The translations under genes were made by a program, and so were the position numbers. The notes beneath the pieces are model-generated. The model did not search any database. It had not been told where the DNA came from and was given only the letters and a program-made list of their open reading frames with translations. A stretch of DNA of 36,326 nt from Pediococcus argentinicus. Lineage in GTDB: Bacteria; Bacillota; Bacilli; Lactobacillales; Lactobacillaceae. Where the stretch lies: NCBI RefSeq assembly GCF_001437605.1, contig NZ_JQCQ01000017.1:1-36326 (forward strand), written 5' to 3'. Below are positions 1 to 7,548 of this stretch, one piece after another; the first letter of the stretch is position 1, and each line of letters opens with the position of its first letter.

Positions 1-1
1 T

Positions 2-2698
2 TACTTCGGTGGTAACGGTGACGCAATGGTCACCATCCGTGAGGCAATTGAAAACGGCAAGTTTAATATTTATGATATGCGGACAAACAAGCTTATTAAG
101 AGCCTCGACGCTGGTACTTGGGAGAACTTGGCCTATTCGATGGATGCCAACTCCATTAACAATGTTGATGGCTACCTTAGCTACAGTGGTTGGTACCGAC
201 CAATTGGAACAAGCCAAGATGGTAAGATATGGTACAAGACCGGGGCTGGTGACTGGCGGCCAATCTTGATGTATGCATGGCCAAATAAGGATGTTCAGGC
301 ACAATTCATTAAGTACTTTGTCGGCCATGGTTACACTAATGAAGGTTATGGTTTGACACCAGCTAAGGTCGCGGATTTGTCTGCCGGCACTGATACCAAG
401 ATATTGAATGAGGACTCGCAAAACCTGCGTTATGTAATTGAACAAAGCATAGCGAAAAATAAGAGTACCAGCAAATTGGCAAATGACGTCAATGCCTATA
501 TGCAGACTGTCCCATCATTATCTGCTGCATCAGAACTGTCGTTGACTAACAGTTCTTCTTATGTGCCAGACATTAGTGGGACTACTAGTAATGATCAATT
601 AATCTTTGTTAATAACAATTCTGCTGATCAGACAAAGGGAAACACGAGCTATGCAGACAGTAACTACCGCCTGATGAACCGGACCCTTAATAATCAACAG
701 GGAAACCACAGCGTTAGCCCAGAACTTTTGGTTGGTAATGATATCGACAACTCTAACCCCGTTGTCCAGGCGGAAAATCTTAACTGGGAATACTTCTTAC
801 TCAACTATGGAAAATTGATGAACTATAACCCAGATGGAAACTTTGATGGTTTTCGGGTCGATGCTGCCGATAATGTGGACGCGGATGTCCTTGACCAGTT
901 AGGACAACTGATGAATGACCTTTACCACACTAAGGGCAATCAGACTAACGCAAATAATCACTTGGTTTACAACGAGGGTTACCACAGCGATGGTCAGTCC
1001 TTAATGGATGGTAAGGGTAATCCAGCGCTATACATGGATGCATCGATGTTCTCCACTCTTAAAAATGTTCTTGGACGGATATCCCATCGTGACGACATCA
1101 CACACCTTGCCACTAACTCGGTTGTTAACCGGGCTAATGATGATGGTAGCAAGAGCCAGACACCAAACTGGTCATTCGTTACTAACCATGACCAGCGAAA
1201 GAACCTTATTAACCAGATGATTATCAAGGATCATCCTGGTGTGAAGGATATTATGGGCACTGGTTACAAGGCTGAATATGCTAACCAGGCTTGGCAAGAA
1301 TTTTACGTGGACCAGGCAAGAGCCTATAAACAATATGCCCAATACAATGTGCCTGCTCAATACGCAATTCTTTTAAGCAATAAGGACACTGTCCCACAGG
1401 TATATTACGGTGACTTATACAACGAAACAAAGCCATATATGGCTGAAAAATCGATGTACTATGATGCAATTACGACCCTGATGAAAGCTAGAAAAGAATT
1501 CGTCAGTGGTGGACAATCAATCGAAAGGTGCGGTCAAAATGCCGTTGCTAGTGTTCGCTATGGTAAAGGAGTTGCTGATGCTAACAGCATTGGGACTGAT
1601 CCACTTAGTCGGACGACGGGGATGGCTGTCATTGTCGGCAACAACACTGATATGGCAAGCAATACCTACATTATTAATATGGGTAAAGAACACGCTAATC
1701 AGCAGTATCAAAACCTAATTGATACCACTGATGCGGGGTTAACTTATGATGGTACTGGCAGTCTTAACCCGAAGACGCTGACAACGGATGCTAATGGTAA
1801 CCTGTATGTTAAGGTAAAGAGTTTTGCCAACCCATACGTTAGTGGTTACCTAAGTGTTTGGGTCCCTGTAGTAGCTGGACAGCAGGACGCATCGACTAGT
1901 TCTAGTACTGTCGCTTCACGGCCGGGCAAGACTTTTGAATCTAACGCAGCATTAGATTCACATCTGATCTATGAGGACTTTAGTCTGTATCAACCTGAAT
2001 CAACTAGTGTAAACGAACATGCCTACAATGTTATTGCTAAGAATGCACAATTATTTAACAGTCTTGGGATTACTGACTTCTGGATGGCACCAGCATATAC
2101 GCCATTCTCAATGAGTCGTTACAATGAAGGCTACGGAACAAATGACCGTTACACCTTAGGAACGACTAAGAACCCAACTAAGTACGGTAGTGGTGAAGAA
2201 TTGGCAAACGCAATTGCCGCACTGCACAAGGCCGGTTTGAAGGTTCAAGAAGACCTAGTAATGAACCAGATGATTGGTTTCAGTGGTCAAGAAGCTGTTA
2301 CTGTAACACGGGCCAACGAATATGGTGTACAAATGAGTGTCCATGGTAAGACATTTGCTAACCAGATTTACTTTGCCTACACAATTGGTGGGGGCGAAGG
2401 TCAAAAGAAATATGGCGGCAAGTACCTGGCTGAGTTACAAGCCAAGTACCCCGACCTCTTTACTACCAAGGCATTATCAACCGGTGTAGCTCCAGATCCA
2501 ACAACGCGGATTACGCAGTGGTCTGCAAAGTATCAAAACGGAACGTCCTTGCAAAACATCGGAATTGGGTTAGCAGTAAAACTGCCAAATGGCGATTACG
2601 CTTACCTGGATGGTGATAATAACGATAAGTTTAAGACGACCCTTCCAGAACAGATGGGATCGATTGATTACTATGTTCAACAGGAATTAAAAAATTAG
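2..2698 (+). CDS. gtfB: GtfB-type GH70 glucanotransferase, 3' part (5' end outside window)
   Basis: Secreted alpha-glucanotransferase of the starch-acting GtfB branch of GH70, which cleaves alpha-1,4 glucan and re-forms 4,6 (or 4,3) linkages. Reading is open from base 2, starting inside a YFGGNGDA repeat, so the ATG at 26 is internal. The circularly permuted barrel is visible: nucleophile Asp in FRVDAADN (codon 860-862), acid/base Glu in YNEGYHS (974-976), transition-state Asp in TNHDQRKN (1190-1192), and the permuted motif I EDLVMNQMIGFSGQEAV near 2250-2300. YNEGY and TNHDQRK are GtfB-type, where sucrose-using glucansucrases have different motif III and IV sequences. The protein ends soon after the barrel with no C-terminal repeats, as I recall for L. 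reuteri GtfB. Linkage type (4,6 or 4,3) cannot be told by eye. The 5' part is probably the gene at 35138-36326. Confidence 0.93.
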   Translation, partial: YFGGNGDAMVTIREAIENGKFNIYDMRTNKLIKSLDAGTWENLAYSMDANSINNVDGYLSYSGWYRPIGTSQDGKIWYKTGAGDWRPILMYAWPNKDVQAQFIKYFVGHGYTNEGYGLTPAKVADLSAGTDTKILNEDSQNLRYVIEQSIAKNKSTSKLANDVNAYMQTVPSLSAASELSLTNSSSYVPDISGTTSNDQLIFVNNNSADQTKGNTSYADSNYRLMNRTLNNQQGNHSVSPELLVGNDIDNSNPVVQAENLNWEYFLLNYGKLMNYNPDGNFDGFRVDAADNVDADVLDQLGQLMNDLYHTKGNQTNANNHLVYNEGYHSDGQSLMDGKGNPALYMDASMFSTLKNVLGRISHRDDITHLATNSVVNRANDDGSKSQTPNWSFVTNHDQRKNLINQMIIKDHPGVKDIMGTGYKAEYANQAWQEFYVDQARAYKQYAQYNVPAQYAILLSNKDTVPQVYYGDLYNETKPYMAEKSMYYDAITTLMKARKEFVSGGQSIERCGQNAVASVRYGKGVADANSIGTDPLSRTTGMAVIVGNNTDMASNTYIINMGKEHANQQYQNLIDTTDAGLTYDGTGSLNPKTLTTDANGNLYVKVKSFANPYVSGYLSVWVPVVAGQQDASTSSSTVASRPGKTFESNAALDSHLIYEDFSLYQPESTSVNEHAYNVIAKNAQLFNSLGITDFWMAPAYTPFSMSRYNEGYGTNDRYTLGTTKNPTKYGSGEELANAIAALHKAGLKVQEDLVMNQMIGFSGQEAVTVTRANEYGVQMSVHGKTFANQIYFAYTIGGGEGQKKYGGKYLAELQAKYPDLFTTKALSTGVAPDPTTRITQWSAKYQNGTSLQNIGIGLAVKLPNGDYAYLDGDNNDKFKTTLPEQMGSIDYYVQQELKN

Positions 2699-2750
2699 GC
2701 TTTCCTAAGCTGATTACGACAATATTACACTACCGAACCTAAAAGAGTGA

Positions 2751-2797
2751 AAAACTGCAATTTATGGGATTTCTTCCTGGTAAATTGCAGTTTTTTT
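2751..2797 (+). terminator. Rho-independent terminator of gtfB
   Basis: An inverted repeat (AAAACTGCAATTTA and TAAATTGCAGTTTT, 16-nt loop) is followed by a run of T, about 50 bp after the gtfB stop codon. Confidence 0.85.
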
Positions 2798-2915
2798 GTC
2801 TGTTTTGTTACATTTTGTGGTTAGTAAGGACAACTGGATGTAAGCTGGTTCCTGAGACAACTTTTAAGAGAGGGTATAATGAATAAATCGTCTCTCAAAA
2901 GGAAGGAATTTTTAC

Positions 2916-3167
2916 ATGCCAACTCGTTACGACAAAGAATTTAAACAAAACATTATCAACCTATATAAGCAAGGCGAATCAGCTGCCCAACTGGCCAGAG
3001 AATATGGCATTGGCTATTCAACCGTTCATAAGTGGATCCAGGGCCAGGCCAAAACTCAATCCGGTAAATCGCCAGACGAAATCAAAGCGATGGAAAAGCG
3101 ACTGGCTTCGCTGTCTGAGGAGAACGAAATCCTAAAAAAAGCCCTGGGCTTCCTTGCGCAGAAGTAA
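2916..3167 (+). CDS. IS3-family transposase OrfA (helix-turn-helix)
   Basis: 83-residue DNA-binding subunit. The N-terminal helix-turn-helix (GESAAQLAREYGIGYSTVHKW, about residues 20-40) is followed by a C-terminal leucine-zipper-like coiled coil (KRLASLSEENEILKKALGFL). The ATG has an AAGGAAGGA Shine-Dalgarno. It is nearly identical in layout to OrfA of copy 2 at 23095-23346. OrfA alone cannot transpose; its OrfB partner here is broken. Confidence 0.88.
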   Translation: MPTRYDKEFKQNIINLYKQGESAAQLAREYGIGYSTVHKWIQGQAKTQSGKSPDEIKAMEKRLASLSEENEILKKALGFLAQK

Positions 3168-3220
3168 CCAATATCTTTGATTACATTCACCAAGAAAGCC
3201 ATCACCACCAGGTAAACAAG

Positions 3221-4068
3221 ATGTGCCGAATCCTCGGTGTTTCCAGAGCTCAGTACTATCGTTATCGATCCCCCAAAGCCTTCAAAACGCCGGGTCGAAG
3301 ATGCGGACTTAAAACAACGGATTCTGCGGATCTTTGCGGAATTCAAGCAGCGATACGGCGTTATGAAGATCCACCATGAATTGAATCTGGAACTTCAACC
3401 ACTGCAGCTTCGGTGCAGCCCAAGACGGATTTCCCGGCTCATGAAGGAACTGGATATCCACTCCGTTACCGTCAATAAATGGAAAGCGGCTTCGGCTTCC
3501 AAAACCAAGGTTGAACAGCGTCCAACTTGCTTAAGCAGGATTTCTCGACCACTGGTTTAAATCAAAAATGGACCGCTGCGCTGATATGACCTATATTCAA
3601 ACGAAGCGTAATGGCTGGTGTTACTTATCAACCATCATGGACCTGCACTCACGACGGATTATCGGCTATTCGTTCTCAAAAAAGATGGATACTGGTTTAG
3701 TCTTAAAGACCCTTGAAAGCGCGGTTAAAAATCGAACCATTACTGGGGACCTGATTATCCATACGGATTTAGGATCACAGTATACCAGCGATGATTACAA
3801 TCAACGTTTAACAGAACTACATATCCGCCACTCATACAACCGTAAGGGGTGTCCATACGATAATGCACCAGTGGAATCTTTTCATGCTTCCCTCAAAAAG
3901 GAATGTGTTTATCCAGTGCCGGTCTTTGAGAATTATGAAACTGCCGCTGCTGTCCTTTTTGAATATGTGCATGCTTTCTACAATAGGAAGAGAATTCATA
4001 GTTCACTGGGCTACCAGACCCCCTTACAAGTTGAAATCGCAACACTTACGAGCCAAATGGCCGCCTGA
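3221..4068 (+). pseudogene. IS3-family transposase OrfB, three frameshifts
   Basis: Encodes the DDE (rve) integrase subunit in pieces. It begins MCRILGVSRAQYYRYRS at 3221. An extra C in the CCCCC run near 3270 moves it to the frame of 3237-3560. A lost base near 3520 (compared with copy 2) breaks KQDFSTTGLNQKW, and an insertion of about 5 bases (GCGCT-like) near 3575 breaks WTTDITYIQT. The last frame, 3568-4068, keeps HTDLGSQYTS and the PVESFHASLKKE glutamate. No intact enzyme can be made. Confidence 0.85.
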
Positions 4069-4190
4069 TTTAATGCTTTCCAGGGTTCAAATAAGTTATT
4101 AATCACGATTAATGATTTATTTGAGCTGTGGAAGGTAAACGCGGTCCTGAATGTCTCTTAAAACCTGTCTCAAATATTGACTTCAATCCA

Positions 4191-4204
4191 TTCTTGACGC
4201 TACC
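4191..4204 (-). repeat. 14-bp terminal remnant of an IS256-family element
   Basis: TTCTTGACGCTACC matches exactly the outermost 14 bases of the right end of the IS256-family element at 10359-10372, and abuts the right end of IS3 copy 1. It suggests the IS3 landed in, or recombined with, an earlier IS256 copy that is otherwise lost. Confidence 0.6.
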
Positions 4205-4275
4205 TTAATAATGTAACGGAATATAATTATTTATGGTTCCTTTAAAAGATATAAAAACTTGCCTTAAGTGGAGGT

Positions 4276-4471
4276 TAATAGTGCAAACGTGTGAACTATT
4301 ACACTTTAATTTGTTTAATCTGGATTAGAGTTCAAATCAAATTTATAAGCTATATTATAATATTAAACCAACAGTATAGAGGTAACAATAGAGTGTACCC
4401 TATTGTGTTACAATTAGTTTATTGAAATCTCGGTATTTATGTATGACACAATAGAGTTGTCACATAAATAC
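4276..4471. promoter_or_regulatory. Candidate resolution site (res) of the adjacent serine resolvase
   Basis: Three inverted repeats lie just upstream of the resolvase: TAATAGT/ACTATTA at 4276-4301, a near-perfect 20-bp palindrome CAATAGAGTGTACCCTATTG at 4386-4405, and GTATTTATG/CATAAATAC arms at 4433-4471. Three dyad subsites upstream of a resolvase gene is the usual res layout (established for Tn3 and gamma-delta). The rest of 4205-4492 is AT-rich and holds no gene. Assignment is by position and symmetry only. Confidence 0.45.
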
Positions 4472-4492
4472 TTTAAAAAGGGAGTCAAAAAA

Positions 4493-5095
4493 TTGAAAAT
4501 AGGATATGCACGAGTGTCTACCACTGATCAGAATTTAGACCGTCAAATCTTTGCTTTAAAAAAAGCCGGAGTTCAAAAAATATTTGAAGAGAAAAGTTCT
4601 GGTAAAAACATGGAACGCCCAAAGTTAAAAAAAATGCTGGAGTATATTCATGATGACGATGTAGTTACAGTAATAAGTTTGGATCGCTTAGGACGTAATT
4701 CGCGTGATTTAACAGATGTTATTGATAAAATCAGACGGAGAGGAGCAGTTTTGGATGTTCTAGATTTACCTACATTTGCCGGTGTTGAAGACGGCAATTT
4801 AAGAGCTCTATTAACAAATCTTGTATTGGAAATATATAAATATACGGCAGAAGAAGAACGTCAAAAAATCTTAAAAAGGCAAAGTCAGGGAATAAAAATA
4901 GCTAAGACAAAGGGCATATATAAAGGAAGAAAAAAAGAATATGCTCCAAATGGTTCAAAACGCTTCATATATAATGGGGTTTTAAACGGAATAAAGAACG
5001 GAAAAAGTATTGCGCAAATTTCCAGAGAAACTGGTATCGGACGAACACAGGTCTATCGAATTCGTGACTATGCTAAATCAATTAATGAACTATAG
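4493..5095 (+). CDS. Serine recombinase (resolvase/invertase family)
   Basis: About 200 residues, small serine recombinase. The N-terminal catalytic domain shows IGYARVSTTDQNLDRQ with the nucleophilic Ser, then SLDRLGRNSRDL, the E-helix, and a C-terminal helix-turn-helix (GKSIAQISRETGIGRTQVYRI). The TTG at 4493 is chosen because GGGAG lies 8 nt upstream and KIGYARVS is the family's usual start; the ATG at 4439 would add 18 unrelated residues and overlap a dyad of the candidate res site. Likely resolves plasmid multimers or cointegrates. A second, divergent resolvase is at 26686-27303. Confidence 0.88.
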   Translation: MKIGYARVSTTDQNLDRQIFALKKAGVQKIFEEKSSGKNMERPKLKKMLEYIHDDDVVTVISLDRLGRNSRDLTDVIDKIRRRGAVLDVLDLPTFAGVEDGNLRALLTNLVLEIYKYTAEEERQKILKRQSQGIKIAKTKGIYKGRKKEYAPNGSKRFIYNGVLNGIKNGKSIAQISRETGIGRTQVYRIRDYAKSINEL

Positions 5096-5214
5096 CAGGT
5101 TTAATGTGAAATGTGCTTGTAGTTCGCCTTACAGACGTGATTTTATGATATTTGTAAGAAGAAATTAATTTATATAAAAAGAACTTACTCAAATTAAGCT
5201 ATGTTTATACTTTT

Positions 5215-5604
5215 GCGTACGGTGTGTACATTGTATGCGCGGTATACTTAGTATACAAATGATAAGTATATACAATTGCCTGTTCTCATACTGAGTTATT
5301 TATTTATAATAACTATATTTATATTTTGCATACAATGTGTACATTGTATGCACGGTATACTTAGTATACAAGTGATAAGTATATAGAAACACCTACTCTC
5401 AAGTTGCATTATTTTATTATAATAACTATATTTATTTTTTTGAAAATAATGTATACATTGTTTTCATGGTACGCATCGTATACAAATGATAAGTATAGTA
5501 AAAAGAACTTACTCATAATTGGAGTAAGTTCTTTTTCGTATGAAATATATCTAAATTATTTTGTACACTTCGTACGCTTTGTATACAGCGTGTACATTGT
5601 ATAC
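5215..5604. repeat. Centromere-like arrays A-D: GTATAC-type hexamers every 9 bp, downstream of parB
   Basis: Four arrays of a 6-bp GTATAC-like core plus 3 bp of spacer, in exact 9-bp phase: A 5215-5256 (5 units), B 5328-5369 (5), C 5451-5483 (4), D 5563-5604 (5). Most end GTATACAAATG or GTATACAAGTG. Array starts are 112-123 bp apart, and the spacers also repeat (TAATAACTATATTTAT, GATAAGTATA). The cluster lies between the resolvase and the end of parB. Short tandem sites in fixed phase next to a ParA and a small ParB are typical of partition centromeres. The 5096-5615 gap holds no convincing gene. Confidence 0.8.
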
Positions 5605-5615
5605 AAATGAAATCT

Positions 5616-5996
5616 TTAATCAAGTCTTTTGAGGTTTAAATCATACATACCTTGAAATACATCTTTTTGTCGATCAGGTAGGCCTTCTTTAATGTAGTAA
5701 TCAGCTAACGTTGAAATAATATCATCGATTGATGCCTTATCTGCTCGTTCCAATTCGGTCATAAAAGGTTGTAGTGTTCTACATTTTAGAATCGTAGTTT
5801 CCGAGAGACGCTGAGTTTGAGTTTTTTTTGATTTCCTTTTTGCAGGTTTAACTGTGTTAGAATCTTTTTTTTCAGCTAACTCTATATCTGGTGAAGTAAA
5901 TTTTGGACTTGTAAAATCATTTCCATCAGTAAATTTAACCTCTTTTTCTTCCAATGTACTTTTTTTATTAGTTGTTAAGATCGGATCAATAGACAT
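5616..5996 (-). CDS. Small ParB-like centromere-binding protein (putative)
   Basis: 126 residues, second gene of the parA operon, starting 11 bp after the parA stop behind a GGGGGG-rich ribosome site. The N-terminal half is charged and probably disordered (KPAKRKSKKTQTQ). The C-terminal part (about residues 62-126) could be a ribbon-helix-helix fold: a short strand (QRLSETTILKCRTL) followed by two helices (DKASIDDIISTLADYYIKEG). No clear family match is recognised, so the function is inferred from position beside a type I ParA and from the 9-bp arrays that begin 12 bp after its stop codon. Such proteins bind centromere repeats, stimulate ParA and repress the operon. Confidence 0.65.
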   Translation of the reverse strand: MSIDPILTTNKKSTLEEKEVKFTDGNDFTSPKFTSPDIELAEKKDSNTVKPAKRKSKKTQTQRLSETTILKCRTLQPFMTELERADKASIDDIISTLADYYIKEGLPDRQKDVFQGMYDLNLKRLD

Positions 5997-6007
5997 ATTG
6001 CGCCCCC

Positions 6008-6901
6008 CTATTCTACTTTCTCAAATTCTTGTTGATGTTGATCTAACTCGGTTAGAACATTTTTAAATACAGTGTGAGCTTTTAAATCCCATTGATCTGG
6101 TGTTTTGCTAATATTTTTCTTTAAATGAATTCCTTCTACATCGTACACTTTTAGGCGTTCTTGATATTTAACAATTGTTTCTAATACATTATTGCCATAA
6201 GATTTTTTTGCATCATTAAGTATCTTGTCATCGACTCGTCCACCTGGACGAAGCATGCAAGGAACGATACCCAATACCTGAAGTTGCTTGTTATAAGTGT
6301 TAATAAGGTACTGCATATAATCAATGTATGTTTGTGCTCCATCTAAAGATAGTTCCTGAGTTTGTAAAACAATAATACAATAATCTGCTGCCATCATAGC
6401 ATTGTCTGAAAAATCAGAAATTGTTGGTGGCACGTCAATATAAATAGCATCGTACTTTTCTTTTAAAGGTTTAAGTAGTTCGTTTAAGTAATTAATTTGT
6501 GCTTCATCGTTATTTGGAAACTTAGACATTAGCAATTTAGGTAAGTTCTTAAATTGTGTAACACTAGAAATTAAATCAAGATTTTCCATAATAGGAGTTA
6601 CTTGTGAAGTTAGATCACCTTCTATAAAACCTTTATAAATATTTTTGTCGATTATTTTTATGCCACCTGTCTTGGCTAAAATACTCGATGCGTTAGCCTG
6701 AGGGTCAAGATCGATTACTAAAGTTTTACGATTTTTGTATACGGCTGATGTATAAGCAAGCATAGTTAACGTTTTTGTTTTACCTACGCCCCCTTTAAAA
6801 TTCCCAACAACATATACAGTACAGTCTCTTGCACCTGATACAGTTCCGTCGGCGCCAAAATATAATTGGTCATACTCAAGGTTTTTATTTGTTTCTGTCA
6901 T
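6008..6901 (-). CDS. parA: ParA family partition ATPase
   Basis: 297-residue MinD/ParA-type ATPase that moves plasmid copies over the nucleoid. It has the deviant Walker A motif KGGVGKT (about residues 34-40), Walker A' LVIDLDPQANAS, and a Walker B-like DAIYIDVPPTISD. About 30 residues precede the P-loop, too few for the long DNA-binding N-terminus of type Ia ParA, so it is type Ib-like. The ATG at 6901 has AAGAGGT upstream. The operon runs parA-parB away from rep, with phased repeat arrays on both sides. Confidence 0.92.
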   Translation of the reverse strand: MTETNKNLEYDQLYFGADGTVSGARDCTVYVVGNFKGGVGKTKTLTMLAYTSAVYKNRKTLVIDLDPQANASSILAKTGGIKIIDKNIYKGFIEGDLTSQVTPIMENLDLISSVTQFKNLPKLLMSKFPNNDEAQINYLNELLKPLKEKYDAIYIDVPPTISDFSDNAMMAADYCIIVLQTQELSLDGAQTYIDYMQYLINTYNKQLQVLGIVPCMLRPGGRVDDKILNDAKKSYGNNVLETIVKYQERLKVYDVEGIHLKKNISKTPDQWDLKAHTVFKNVLTELDQHQQEFEKVE

Positions 6902-6933
6902 AAGATTACCTCTTATTTTTATTTGATAAATAT

Positions 6934-6970
6934 ATTATAGTATACAATTACAAACATTGCAATTGTATAC
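6934..6970 (-). promoter_or_regulatory. parA promoter inside a GTATAC operator
   Basis: On the minus strand TTGCAA (6957-6962), 17 bp, TATAAT (6934-6939), about 33 bp before the parA ATG. A perfect inverted repeat GTATACAATT/AATTGTATAC (6940-6949 and 6961-6970) covers the spacer and the -35 region. It uses the same GTATAC core as the centromere arrays, so the arrays' binding protein probably also represses this promoter. Confidence 0.75.
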
Positions 6971-6994
6971 GGGATTTTATTTTTATGTTTATTT

Positions 6995-7154
6995 GTATAC
7001 TTCGTGTACTTTGTATACATTGTATACAAATGCTATTTATTAAAAATAAATACAAAAATACTGTTAAATCAAGGTTTTAAAAACAATCGCATATGTAAAC
7101 TATGTATACGTTGCATACATAGTTTACATAGTGCACTTAGTATACTCTGTATAC
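6995..7154. repeat. Centromere-like arrays F and G: GTATAC-type hexamers every 9 bp, upstream of parA
   Basis: Array F at 6995-7027 has four units (GTATAC, GTGTAC, GTATAC, GTATAC) and ends GTATACAAATG like arrays A-D. Array G at 7095-7154 has seven units in exact 9-bp phase (GTAAAC, GTATAC, GCATAC, GTTTAC, GTGCAC, GTATAC, GTATAC). With A-D this puts arrays on both sides of parAB. They could also serve rep as iterons, since rep starts 400 bp further on. Confidence 0.75.
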
Positions 7155-7237
7155 AATAATTTCATGTGTAAACAAGTGAAATTGTTTCTTTACAAAGATT
7201 TTACTTTATGTTTTACTTAACGTAATCAATAAGAAAA

Positions 7238-7305
7238 TAAAAAAGCCGTCGTGAACTGGCATTCACGACGACCCACAAAATACAAATAAGAAAATAAAAC
7301 TTTCA
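7238..7305 (-). ncRNA. Short minus-strand RNA in the rep leader (candidate counter-transcribed RNA)
   Basis: A promoter (7312-7340) and a strong intrinsic terminator define a transcript of about 65-70 nt that runs against rep. The terminator stem is CGTCGTGAA/TTCACGACG (7247-7255 and 7262-7270), with the U-run encoded by the A-run at 7239-7244. On the plus strand the hairpin lacks a T-run, so the direction is clear. No ORF fits in it. Position suggests copy-number control of rep, but the rep promoter was not found, so overlap with the rep mRNA is unproven. Confidence 0.55.
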
Positions 7306-7311
7306 ACAAGT

Positions 7312-7340
7312 ATTGTATGATATTTCATTAATAAAGACAA
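7312..7340 (-). promoter_or_regulatory. Promoter of the minus-strand short RNA
   Basis: Minus-strand TTGTCT (7335-7340), 17-bp spacer, TACAAT (7312-7317), directed toward the terminator at 7238-7270. Confidence 0.6.
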
Positions 7341-7489
7341 TACCAGAAAGTATATAAAAGAACGAACATAACTTTTGTGGGGTCGCAGTGTAGGCTTTTT
7401 TAAGCACATTTTGATCACTCAATTGCGCGGTGGATCAGTAATTTGCTGGTTCACTTTTTCTTTAGATTTAATCAACGGCATTAACTACT

Positions 7490-7507
7490 ATTTGTTTCAA
7501 AACAAAT
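7490..7507. promoter_or_regulatory. Palindrome in the rep leader
   Basis: ATTTGTTT-CA-AAACAAAT, perfect 8-bp arms, 42 bp before the rep ATG. It could be a leader hairpin or an operator for Rep. The gap 7155-7548 otherwise holds the short RNA and no ORF. Confidence 0.4.
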
Positions 7508-7548
7508 ATACCTTTGGTTAATATCGTTCTGAAAGGAGTGCAAATATT

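Larger units (their letters stand above)
2835..4190 (+). mobile_element. IS3-family element, copy 1 (decayed)
   Basis: About 1356 bp, bounded by related ends. The left end begins TGGATGTAAGCTGG; the right end, read in reverse, begins TGGATTGAAGTCAA. Both continue into a shared GAGACA(A/G)(C/G)TTTTAAGAGA core. It carries orfA and a multiply frameshifted orfB. The flanks (AAC on the left, TTC on the right) are not a target duplication, so the ends were probably reshuffled by recombination. Copy 2 lies at 22078-23427 in opposite orientation. Confidence 0.88.

Noticed and set aside
9-269. 86-residue ORF at the start
   Set aside because: Out of frame with gtfB, no ribosome site; a shadow of the glucanotransferase.
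994-1718. Several minus- and plus-strand ORFs of 60-77 residues inside gtfB
   Set aside because: They overlap conserved catalytic coding sequence and lack start signals.
5404-5610. 68-residue ORF rich in Phe, Ile and Tyr
   Set aside because: It is the translation of the repeat arrays (repeated VHFVRFVYSVYIVY) and has no ribosome site.
5215-7154. GTATAC arrays as a CRISPR
   Set aside because: Units are 9 bp with 3-bp spacers and no cas genes; the size and phase fit protein-binding sites.
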